A stretch of 64,000 bases of DNA, from contig NZ_JAAOYV010000001.1 in NCBI RefSeq assembly GCF_011759585.1, forward strand, positions 868,001 to 932,000. Reading direction: 5' to 3'. Positions 1-6,665 of the stretch are shown in pieces; position 1 is the first letter of the stretch, and every line of letters starts with the position of its first letter. The translations under genes and the position numbers were made by a program. This stretch comes from Frigoribacterium endophyticum. Its GTDB lineage: Bacteria; Actinomycetota; Actinomycetes; Actinomycetales; Microbacteriaceae. The notes under the pieces are model-generated. The model was not told the DNA's origin. It saw only the letters and a list, made by a program, of their open reading frames with translations, and made no database searches.

Positions 1-2
1 GC

Positions 3-31
3 CGCCCCGGGCGGGCGGGCCTGGCGGGGCG
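3..31 (-). terminator. possible terminator after the SDR gene
   Basis: Just past the stop codon of the leftward SDR gene, arms at 3-9 and 25-31 form a 7-bp GC stem around a G-rich loop. There is no T-tract, so this is only a weak candidate for the end of the 37-2608 operon. Confidence 0.25.
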
Positions 32-36
32 ACCGG

Positions 37-858
37 TCAGACCTCGGAGGGCAGCCCGACGATCGACGACGTGCGGTCCCACAGGGCCTCGGCCAGCAGG
101 TCGTCCTTAGCCTGGCGCGTGTGCAGGCCGTTCGGCTTGAGCTGGTCGAAGTAGGTGCCGCTCGGCACGCCGATCGTGCTCGGCCCGGCGAGCTGGATGA
201 GCGGCAGGGCCCCGGCCTTGGCCGAGATGCCGTAGTTGCCGTTGCTCAGCACGTTGGCCATGCGCCACATCGGCGACGTCTGGCCGAAGCCGGTCTTGAC
301 GATCCCCGGGTGGAACGAGAACGCCTCGAGGCCGGTGCGACGGGCGAGCTCCCGCACGAAGAGGATGGTCTCGATCTTGCTCGTGCCGTACTGGCGCCAG
401 CCGCCGAGCCAGGGGCGTTTCGTCCAGTTCAGGTCGTCGAGGCGCACGTGGCCGAACATGTTCGCGACGCTGGCGGTCGACACGACCCGGCCGCCGCTCT
501 CCTGCAGCCGAGGCAGCAGGAGGCGCGTCAGCAGGAAGGGCGCGAGGTGGTTCGACTGCAGGATGCGTTCGTGGCCGTCGCTCGTCAGCTCGTGGTCGCT
601 CACCAGGCCGCCCGCGTTGTTCGCGAGGACGTCGATCGTCGGGTAGCGGTCGAGGAGGCGGTCGGCCAGCGAGCGGACGTCGTCCAGCCGGTCGAAGTCC
701 GCGAAGAAGGCCGTGCCGCCGACCTGGTCGGCGACGGCCTGGGTGCGCTCGGCGTTGCGGCCCACCACGGCCACGTCCGCCCCTCCGCTCGCCAGGGCGA
801 TCGCCGCCTCCTTGCCGATCCCGGAGCTGGCTCCGGTGATGATCACGGTGCGGGTCAT
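37..858 (-). CDS. short-chain dehydrogenase/reductase (retinol dehydrogenase-like)
   Basis: A 273-residue NAD(P)-dependent oxidoreductase of the classical SDR superfamily. Visible are the Rossmann nucleotide-binding motif TGASSGIG at the N-terminus, NNAG in the middle of the fold, a catalytic Ser in the STASV stretch, and the YGTSK (YxxxK) catalytic pair. The long loop between strand and YxxxK (LNWTKRPW region) resembles the retinol-dehydrogenase-like branch, whose substrates are usually unknown. The ATG at 858 sits in an ATGA overlap with the stop of the upstream HExxH gene, which fixes the start and makes translational coupling likely. It is the last gene of a three-gene leftward operon. 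The exact substrate cannot be told from sequence. Confidence 0.88.
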   Translation of the reverse strand: MTRTVIITGASSGIGKEAAIALASGGADVAVVGRNAERTQAVADQVGGTAFFADFDRLDDVRSLADRLLDRYPTIDVLANNAGGLVSDHELTSDGHERILQSNHLAPFLLTRLLLPRLQESGGRVVSTASVANMFGHVRLDDLNWTKRPWLGGWRQYGTSKIETILFVRELARRTGLEAFSFHPGIVKTGFGQTSPMWRMANVLSNGNYGISAKAGALPLIQLAGPSTIGVPSGTYFDQLKPNGLHTRQAKDDLLAEALWDRTSSIVGLPSEV

Positions 859-1211
859 CGGTAACTGCCTTCCTCGAGGCCGGCCTCGATCTCGAACCTG
901 TTCGTCAGCGGGTCGCTGCCGGCCAGGGCGTACAGGAACGGCATCAGCATGCCGTACTTCTTCCACTGCGCGACGTGCCGCGCCTCGTGCCGCAGCACGG
1001 CGGGCCCGTCGTTGTCGCGGGTCAGGTACACGCGGCCGACGCAGGTGCCGCCGCGCTTGAACGCCCAGCGGGGCAGGCCGCGGCAGACGATGAGGTCGCC
1101 CACCACCCGGACCCTGCCGACGCTGAGCGGCACGCCGACGGCGAGGCCGACCGCTGTCGCCCAGGCGCAGCCCGCCCGCGAGATCGGCGAGTCGACGAGG
1201 GGGTTGATCAC
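855..1211 (-). CDS. small HExxH protein, putative gluzincin-like metalloprotease
   Basis: A 118-residue protein between a disulfide reductase and an SDR. Its GTG start overlaps the upstream stop (GTGA, 1208-1211) and its own TGA overlaps the next ATG (855-858). A hydrophobic, weakly membrane-like stretch (AWATAVGLAVGVPL) comes first. The C-terminal half carries RHEARH, a match to the HExxH zinc motif, followed about 30 residues later by NRFEIEAG, where a glutamate could be the third ligand as in gluzincins. Small actinobacterial homologues, as I recall, often carry the label 'Fe-S oxidoreductase', but I see no cysteine cluster to justify it. The protease call rests on the motif alone. Confidence 0.7.
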   Translation of the reverse strand: MINPLVDSPISRAGCAWATAVGLAVGVPLSVGRVRVVGDLIVCRGLPRWAFKRGGTCVGRVYLTRDNDGPAVLRHEARHVAQWKKYGMLMPFLYALAGSDPLTNRFEIEAGLEEGSYR

Positions 1212-2608
1212 GGACGACCGTAGGCGTCGAGCAGGCGCAGCCAGATCTCGCTGACCGTCGGGTACGACGGCACGGCGTGCCAGAGGCGGTCGATCGGCAC
1301 CTCGCCGACGACGGCGACCGTGGCGGCGTGCAGCAGGTCGCTCACGTCGGGGCCGACGAAGGTCGCCCCGACGATGACCTTCCGGGCCTCGTCGACGACG
1401 ATGCGGGCCTGGCCCTCGTACGAGTCGGAGTGGATCGCCGAGCCCGCGACGGCGGCGAGGTCGTAGTCGACGACGCGCACGTCGAGGCCGCGCTTCTGCG
1501 CAGCGTCGGCGGTGAGGCCGACGCTCGCGACCTCGGGGTCGGTGAACGTGACCTGGGGCACGGCGGCGTCGTCGGCGGTGGCCACGTGCGCGCCCCAGGG
1601 CTCGGTCGCCAGCTCCTTCCCGAGGGCACGGGCGGCGATGACCTCGCCGGCGGCGCGGGCCTGGTACTTGCCCTGGTGGGTGAGCAGCGCCCGGCCGTTG
1701 ACGTCGCCGACGCCGTAGAGCCAGTCGGTGCCCTTGACGAGCAGGGTGTCGTCGACGTCGAGCCAGGTGCCGGCCTCGACCCCGACGGACTCGAGGCCCA
1801 GGTCGGAGGTGCGGGGAACGCGCCCGGTCGCCACGAGGATCTCGTCGGCGATGACGACGGTGCCGTCGTCGAGCGTGACCTCGACGGTGTCGTGCTCGGT
1901 GCGGCTGACCTGCACGGGCGAGGTGCCCTCGCGCACGTCGACGCCCATCGCCCGGAGGCTCTTCCCGACGAGCTCGCCGGCGAACGGCTCCTGCCCGCCG
2001 AGCAGGCCGCTGCGCGCGACGAGGGTGACCGTGGAGCCGAGCTGCTGGTAGGCCGTGGCCATCTCGGCCGCGACGACGCCGCCGCCGACGACGACGAGGC
2101 TCTGCGGGATGCTCTTCGCGCTCGTCGCCTCGCGGCTCGTCCACGGACGGGCCTCGGCCAGCCCCGGCACGTCCGGGAGGAGCGCGGAGGAGCCGGTGAC
2201 GGCGGCGACCGCGTGGCGAGCCGTGTAGACGGTGTCGCCGACGGTGACCTCCTTGACCCCCGTGATGGTCGCGTGGCCGCGGATCAGGTCGATGCCGGCG
2301 CCCTCGACCCACTCGGCCTGGCTGGAGTCGTCCCAGTTCGAGGTGAAGGAGTCGCGGCGGCGCAGCACCGCGGCCACGTCGACCTCTCCCGTGACGGCCT
2401 GGGCGGCCCCGTCGACGGCCCGCGCGGCCCGGAGGACGGCGGTGGAGCGCAGCAGCGCCTTCGAGGGCATGCAGGCCCAGTAGGAGCACTCGCCGCCGAC
2501 GAGCTCCGCCTCGACGAGGGCGACCTTCAAGCCGCTCCGGGTCGCGTAGTCCGCCACGTTCTCGCCGACAGCGCCGGCGCCGATCACGATGAGGTCATAA
2601 GTCGTCAT
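1208..2608 (-). CDS. FAD/NAD(P)-dependent disulfide oxidoreductase
   Basis: A 466-residue class I pyridine nucleotide-disulfide oxidoreductase (lipoamide dehydrogenase / mercuric reductase / mycothione reductase superfamily). The N-terminal FAD-binding motif GAGAVGENVA is followed by the redox-active CxxxxC in GGECSYWACMPSK, a central NAD(P)-binding motif (VVVGGGVVAAEMA), the second FAD motif ending in YGVGDVN, and a C-terminal dimerisation domain. The helper His-Glu region is present but non-standard (WHAVPSYPTVSE instead of HAHPTxSE), so the natural disulfide is uncertain. ATG 2608 is 6 nt from a TAGGTT -10 box, consistent with a leaderless transcript. First gene of the operon with the HExxH protein and SDR. 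Confidence 0.88.
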   Translation of the reverse strand: MTTYDLIVIGAGAVGENVADYATRSGLKVALVEAELVGGECSYWACMPSKALLRSTAVLRAARAVDGAAQAVTGEVDVAAVLRRRDSFTSNWDDSSQAEWVEGAGIDLIRGHATITGVKEVTVGDTVYTARHAVAAVTGSSALLPDVPGLAEARPWTSREATSAKSIPQSLVVVGGGVVAAEMATAYQQLGSTVTLVARSGLLGGQEPFAGELVGKSLRAMGVDVREGTSPVQVSRTEHDTVEVTLDDGTVVIADEILVATGRVPRTSDLGLESVGVEAGTWLDVDDTLLVKGTDWLYGVGDVNGRALLTHQGKYQARAAGEVIAARALGKELATEPWGAHVATADDAAVPQVTFTDPEVASVGLTADAAQKRGLDVRVVDYDLAAVAGSAIHSDSYEGQARIVVDEARKVIVGATFVGPDVSDLLHAATVAVVGEVPIDRLWHAVPSYPTVSEIWLRLLDAYGRP

Positions 2609-2614
2609 GGGGAG

Positions 2615-2620
2615 AACCTA
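2615..2620 (-). promoter_or_regulatory. -10 box of leaderless promoter
   Basis: On the minus strand TAGGTT stands 6 nt before the ATG at 2608, the spacing expected for transcription starting at the start codon. No clear -35. Confidence 0.5.
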
Positions 2621-2778
2621 GTCCCGGGCCCCCGGGTGGTCACCCAGCCGACGCGCGTCGCGGACATGTCCGTTCCGTGAGTGGTTCCTGAGCAGCAGGT
2701 GGGAGGCGCGGGTACAGCCGTCCCGGGACGCGTACCTTCTGACCCATCGCGCAGACAGCGCTCATTGAGGAGGTCACC

Positions 2779-2949
2779 ATGGGACTCGACGACAAGATCA
2801 AGAACGCCGCTCAGGACATCGCCGGCAAGGCCAAGGAAGCTCTCGGAGACCACAAGGGCGACGAGAGCCTCAAGGCCGAGGGTCAGAAGGACCAGACCAG
2901 CGCCTCCGCCAAGAAGGTCGGCGAGGACGTCAAGGACGTCTTCAAGTAG
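2779..2949 (+). CDS. CsbD family stress protein
   Basis: A 56-residue, strongly hydrophilic Lys/Asp/Glu/Ala-rich protein starting MGLDDKIKNAAQ and ending DVKDVFK. The pattern DKIKNAAQDIAGKAKEA followed by a second KAEGQ segment is the CsbD-like fold signature. The family is named after a SigB-dependent general stress gene of Bacillus; its biochemical role is unknown. A clear ribosome binding site (TTGAGGAGG, about 2766-2774) precedes the ATG. It stands alone between the leftward oxidoreductase operon and the leftward enoyl-CoA hydratase, and ends in a strong hairpin terminator. Confidence 0.85.
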   Translation: MGLDDKIKNAAQDIAGKAKEALGDHKGDESLKAEGQKDQTSASAKKVGEDVKDVFK

Positions 2950-2968
2950 GCCGATCCGCCTCGTTCTC

Positions 2969-2999
2969 GGGCCCGCCTCCCCCTCGGGGAGGCGGGCCC
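2969..2999. terminator. bidirectional hairpin terminator
   Basis: Perfect 14-bp inverted repeat (2969-2982 with 2986-2999) around a 3-nt loop, 20 nt after the CsbD stop and between convergent genes. It can serve the CsbD gene on + and the enoyl-CoA hydratase on -. Confidence 0.75.
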
Positions 3000-3074
3000 T
3001 CGACGTTCCCGGGTTCCCGGCCGCGTCGGGGCTGACGCGGCCGTCGCGCCCGCGAGAGGGCTCCCGAGGGGGAG

Positions 3075-3872
3075 TCAGCGGCCGGTGAACTCCGCGTCGG
3101 TGCGGGCCAGGAACGCCTCGTGACCGATCCGGGCGTCGTCCGTGCGCATCAGGCGCACGAGCTCGGGCTGCAGCTGCGCCTCGGCCGCGCGGTCGCCCTC
3201 GCGGAGGGCAAGCCGGGCGTTCGCGAGCGTCGCCTGCACGGCGAGCGGGGCCTGGGCGGCGACGCGCCGGGCGAGCTCGAGCCCCCGGTCGAGCGCCTCC
3301 GCGCGGGGGCGGACCTCCTGCACGAGGCCGATGCGGAGCGCCTCGGCGGCGTCGAGGAGGTCGCCGGTGAGCATCCAGCGCATGGCGTCGCCCCAGCCCA
3401 CGCGGCGGGGCAGCCGGACGGTGGCGCCGCCGAAGGGCAGGATCGCCCGGCTCACCTCGATCTGCCCGAAGCGCACGTCGTCGGCGGCGACGACGACGTC
3501 GCTCGCGAGGGCGAGCTCGACGCCGAGCGTCAGGCACGTGCCCTGCACGACGGCGACGACGGGCTTCGACAGCTGGCGGCCCTCCACCTGCCAGGGGTGC
3601 AGGCCGCCTACGGGCACGACGTCGAGGCCGTCGGGGCCGACGGCGGGGGCGACGTCGGCGAGGTCGAGCCCCGCGGTGAAGTGGTCGCCGTGGGCGTGCA
3701 GCAGGCCGACCCTGAGCTCCGGGTCACGGTCGAGCAGGCCGTAGGCCAGGCTGAGCTCTCGGAGCAGGCGCAGGTCGGCGGCGTTGCGCTTCTCGGGGCG
3801 GTCGAGGCCGATCAGCAGCACGTGGCCGTCGCGGACGACGCTGACCCGCGGCCGCTCGCCCCCGTCGCTCAT
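3075..3872 (-). CDS. enoyl-CoA hydratase/isomerase family protein
   Basis: A 265-residue crotonase-superfamily protein. Visible are the N-terminal LDRPEKRNA segment, the first oxyanion-hole region FTAGLDLADV, the second oxyanion loop in VQGTCLTLGVELALASDVVVAA, the acidic catalytic region FGQIEVSRAILPFGG and the C-terminal helical part. These enzymes act on acyl-CoA thioesters (hydration, isomerisation, hydrolysis); the exact reaction cannot be read from the sequence. ATG 3872 lies in an ATGA overlap with the stop of the arginase-family gene upstream, so the two are translationally coupled. The terminator at 2969-2999 closes the unit. Confidence 0.88.
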   Translation of the reverse strand: MSDGGERPRVSVVRDGHVLLIGLDRPEKRNAADLRLLRELSLAYGLLDRDPELRVGLLHAHGDHFTAGLDLADVAPAVGPDGLDVVPVGGLHPWQVEGRQLSKPVVAVVQGTCLTLGVELALASDVVVAADDVRFGQIEVSRAILPFGGATVRLPRRVGWGDAMRWMLTGDLLDAAEALRIGLVQEVRPRAEALDRGLELARRVAAQAPLAVQATLANARLALREGDRAAEAQLQPELVRLMRTDDARIGHEAFLARTDAEFTGR

Positions 3873-4693
3873 CGCGACAGCGCCCCGACGACGCGGAGGA
3901 TGGTGCCCATGTCGTCGGACGCGTGGGTGGCGTCGACGGGCGCGAAGCCGCACAGGCCCGCGCCGACGAGGGTGAAGCGCTGCTTCAGGGCGGTCAGCGT
4001 CTCGATCAGCACGCTCGGCTCGAGGCCGAACGGCTGGGGGTCGAGCAGCCCGGTGAGGGCCGAGGGGTCGAGCACGTCGAGGTCGACGTGGAGGTAGACC
4101 TCGGTGGCGCCCGTCTCGGCGACGGCGTCCACGACGTCCTGCGGGGAGAGGTCGAGCGACGACACGGAACGGATGTGGCGGCTCTCGAGGTGGACGTCCT
4201 CGGCGTCGTCGATCGAGCGGACGCCGGCGAGGACGACGCGCGACGCGTCGAGGGACTCGGGCGCCGGCCCGGAGGAGAAGGCGGGGAGGTCGTCGCCGCC
4301 GTCGATCAGCGTGCGGAGCACCATGCCGCTGAAGGCCCCGCTCTCGCTGCTGCGCGGGCTGTGCAGGTCGGGGTGGGCGTCGAACCACACGACGGCCGTC
4401 TGCAGGGTGACGGCGTGCCGGACGGCCGCCAGCTCGACGCCGCAGTCGCCGCCGACCACCAGGGCGGGGGAGTCGTCGCTCCGCAGCTCGTCGGCGACGG
4501 CCTCGGCGGCGGCGAGCACGGACGACAGCCGGTGCACACCCGTGCCCAGTGAGTCGCCGGCGCCCACGGGCACCTCGACGAGGGCGGTGGCGCTCGGGGG
4601 GAGGTCGGCCAGCACGGCGTAGGCGCCGTCGGCGAGCCTCATGGCCCGCGACGACGGCGAGCCCTGCCACTGGGGGACCACGACGAACCTCAC
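3869..4693 (-). CDS. arginase/agmatinase family protein
   Basis: A 274-residue ureohydrolase-fold protein. The metal-ligand motifs are readable: GGDCG, then DAHPDLH, then the late HVDLDVLDPS (DxDxxDP). In classical arginases the first motif is GGDHS with a metal-binding His; here a Cys takes that place, while the Asp ligands of the other two motifs are kept. A two-manganese hydrolase acting on a guanidino or formimino compound is likely, but the substrate is open. The GTG start at 4693 is 5 nt after the stop of the membrane acyltransferase gene, and its stop overlaps the hydratase start. Confidence 0.82.
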   Translation of the reverse strand: MRFVVVPQWQGSPSSRAMRLADGAYAVLADLPPSATALVEVPVGAGDSLGTGVHRLSSVLAAAEAVADELRSDDSPALVVGGDCGVELAAVRHAVTLQTAVVWFDAHPDLHSPRSSESGAFSGMVLRTLIDGGDDLPAFSSGPAPESLDASRVVLAGVRSIDDAEDVHLESRHIRSVSSLDLSPQDVVDAVAETGATEVYLHVDLDVLDPSALTGLLDPQPFGLEPSVLIETLTALKQRFTLVGAGLCGFAPVDATHASDDMGTILRVVGALSR

Positions 4694-4698
4694 GGGCG

Positions 4699-5832
4699 TC
4701 AGTCTGTCACAGCGCGCGGCCCGCGCGACCAGGGCGAGCTGAGTCGGCCGACGGCCCGTTCGAGCGGCCCCCGGCCGACGAAGCGCTGCCAGAGCACGGC
4801 GTACGTCAGCGTGGCCACGACCGCCACCGCGAGCTGCCAGAGGGGCAGCCCGTACGACCCGCCCTCGGCGCGGTAGGCGAAGAAGAGCGGCGCCGTGAGC
4901 AGCAGGTGCGCGGAGTAGACCGTGAGCGGCTGGGCCCCCGTGGCCGACAGGGGACGGAGCGCCGTGGCCACGCCACGGCCCCAGGCCCGGTCGGGGCTGG
5001 TGACCAGCAGCAGCAGCCCGATGACCGCGATCGCGACGCCGCCGCTGCCGACGATCTCCGCCGGCATGCCCTCGTGGTCGGCGGGGTCGAACGCCGGCAC
5101 CGCGGCCGCACCGGGCAGGAACCGCACGGTGTAGCCGACGAGCGCCGCGACCGTGCCGGTGCCGAGCATGGCGAGCTGCGTGCCGCGGCTCCGGAGGTCG
5201 CTCCGGGCGGCGACGAGGCCCACGAGCAGGAAGGGCAGCCAGACGAGGGCGGGGTAGGCCCCGACGAGCAGGGCGTCGGTGGCCACGCCCGCGGCACCGG
5301 GGAGGCTGGAGTCGCCGTAGGCGTCCTGGGGCACGAGCGTCGCGAGGGCGGGCGCGCCGACCGCCACGACCGCGGCGATCACGAGCAGCACCCCGGGCGG
5401 GGCGAAGAGCACGACGAGCAGGAGGAGGAACATCACGCCGTAGTAGGGGAGGATCACCAGCACGTAGCCGTTCCAGGCCTGCAGCAGCAGCCCCAGGGCG
5501 ATGAGGATCCCGGCCCGGATCGCGATCGACCCGACGACGCGGGCGCGCCGGCCCCGCGGCGTGGGCGCGGCACCGCCCGACATCAGCCCGAGCGAGACGC
5601 CCGCCAGGGTGGCGAAGAGGATGGCCGAGCGGCCGTCGAAGACCCGCTCGTCGAGGTCGACGCGCGGCCACATGTGGGCCGCGAACATGCCGAGCACGGC
5701 GAGCCCGCGGGCGACGTCGACGCCGACCACGCGGGAGCGCCCGGCTCCCCGGGCGGCACGGTGCCCCGTGCCGTCCGAGCGGGGCTCGACGACGGGCGGA
5801 GCGGGCCAGGGGGAGCCGGGCGCGGTGGTCAC
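4699..5832 (-). CDS. multi-pass membrane protein, HGSNAT-like/DUF418
   Basis: A 377-residue polytopic membrane protein with about ten hydrophobic helices. After a Pro/Arg-rich cytoplasmic tail comes GVDVARGLAVLGMFAAH, the start of the heparan-alpha-glucosaminide N-acetyltransferase-like (DUF1624) domain with its conserved Asp-Arg and His; the C-terminal third (PLTVYSAHLLL to GRGPLERAV) matches the DUF418 pattern. Such proteins are thought to transfer acyl groups across the membrane to envelope glycans, though few have been tested. It lies 10 nt downstream of the pspA-like gene and 5 nt upstream of the arginase gene, so it is probably cotranscribed with both. Confidence 0.8.
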   Translation of the reverse strand: MTTAPGSPWPAPPVVEPRSDGTGHRAARGAGRSRVVGVDVARGLAVLGMFAAHMWPRVDLDERVFDGRSAILFATLAGVSLGLMSGGAAPTPRGRRARVVGSIAIRAGILIALGLLLQAWNGYVLVILPYYGVMFLLLLVVLFAPPGVLLVIAAVVAVGAPALATLVPQDAYGDSSLPGAAGVATDALLVGAYPALVWLPFLLVGLVAARSDLRSRGTQLAMLGTGTVAALVGYTVRFLPGAAAVPAFDPADHEGMPAEIVGSGGVAIAVIGLLLLVTSPDRAWGRGVATALRPLSATGAQPLTVYSAHLLLTAPLFFAYRAEGGSYGLPLWQLAVAVVATLTYAVLWQRFVGRGPLERAVGRLSSPWSRGPRAVTD

Positions 5833-5842
5833 TGGGCCGTGC

Positions 5843-6565
5843 TCACTCGTCGAGGGCGCCGAGCTTGAGGGCGGCGAGGCGCGCCTCGACCTCGGTCTGC
5901 TGGTCGAGGTCGTCGAGGCTCTCGAACTGGGCGTCCAGGCTCGAGGCGGCGAGCTCCTGCTGGCCCAGCACCCGCGCCTCCTCGCGACGGATCTTGTCCT
6001 CGAAGCGGCTGATCTCGCTGGTGGGGTCGAGCACGTCGATGCTGCCGATCGCGTCGGCGACCTTCGACTGGGCGGCGGCGGTGCGCGACCGTGCGACGAG
6101 CTCGTTGCGCTTCGAGTTCAGCTGCTCGAGCTTCGCCCGCATCGAGGTGAGGCCGGCCTTGAGCTTGTCGACGACCTCGGTCTGCGAGGCGATCGTGGGC
6201 TCGGCGTCGCGCGCCTCCTTCTCGGAGGCGATCTGACGGCCGAGGGCGACCTTGGCCAGGGCGTCGAACTTGTCGGCGTCGGCCGTCGAGCCCGAGCTGC
6301 GCAGCTGGTCGGCCTTGGTGCTGGCGGCGACCGCCTTGCGCTCCCAGTCGGCGGCCGCGGCGACGTCCTCGGCGTGGTCCTGCTCGAGCAGGCGCAGGTC
6401 GCCGATGGTCTGCGCGACGGCGGCCTCGGCCTCGCGGATGCTCTCGGTGAAGTCGCGCACCATCTGGTCGAGCATCTTCTGCGGGTCCTCGGCCTGGTCG
6501 AGGAGGGCGTTGATGTTGGCGCGGGTCAGCTGGGCGATGCGCCCGAAGATCGACTGCTTCGTCAT
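5843..6565 (-). CDS. PspA/IM30 family protein
   Basis: A 240-residue protein with the PspA/IM30/ESCRT-III-like layout: an amphipathic N-terminal segment (SIFGRIAQLTRANINALLDQAEDP) followed by a long, nearly continuous coiled coil of charged helices to the C-terminus. PspA proteins bind the inner face of the membrane and stabilise it under envelope stress. The ATG has an upstream GGAAGGA ribosome binding site. It follows a TPM-domain membrane protein by 100 nt on the same strand; the pairing of TPM domain proteins with PspA homologues recurs in bacteria and supports an envelope-stress operon. Confidence 0.9.
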   Translation of the reverse strand: MTKQSIFGRIAQLTRANINALLDQAEDPQKMLDQMVRDFTESIREAEAAVAQTIGDLRLLEQDHAEDVAAAADWERKAVAASTKADQLRSSGSTADADKFDALAKVALGRQIASEKEARDAEPTIASQTEVVDKLKAGLTSMRAKLEQLNSKRNELVARSRTAAAQSKVADAIGSIDVLDPTSEISRFEDKIRREEARVLGQQELAASSLDAQFESLDDLDQQTEVEARLAALKLGALDE

Positions 6566-6665
6566 GGGGTGGTCCTTCCGGTGGTGGTCGTGGGGGTGGG
6601 TGGGTCTGGTGCCGGCCGGGGCCGGGGGGAGTCGCGGGTCGGCGGGTGCGGGAGGCGCGCGCCGG

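Noticed and set aside
2661-2672. 12-bp palindrome CGGACATGTCCG between the disulfide reductase and CsbD genes
   Set aside because: Short palindromes are frequent at this GC content; only one copy was seen and nothing links it to a regulator.
2684-2714. Possible SigB/SigF promoter (GTTC ... GGGTA) before the CsbD-like gene
   Set aside because: The spacer is 22 nt, too long for the 15-17 nt consensus.
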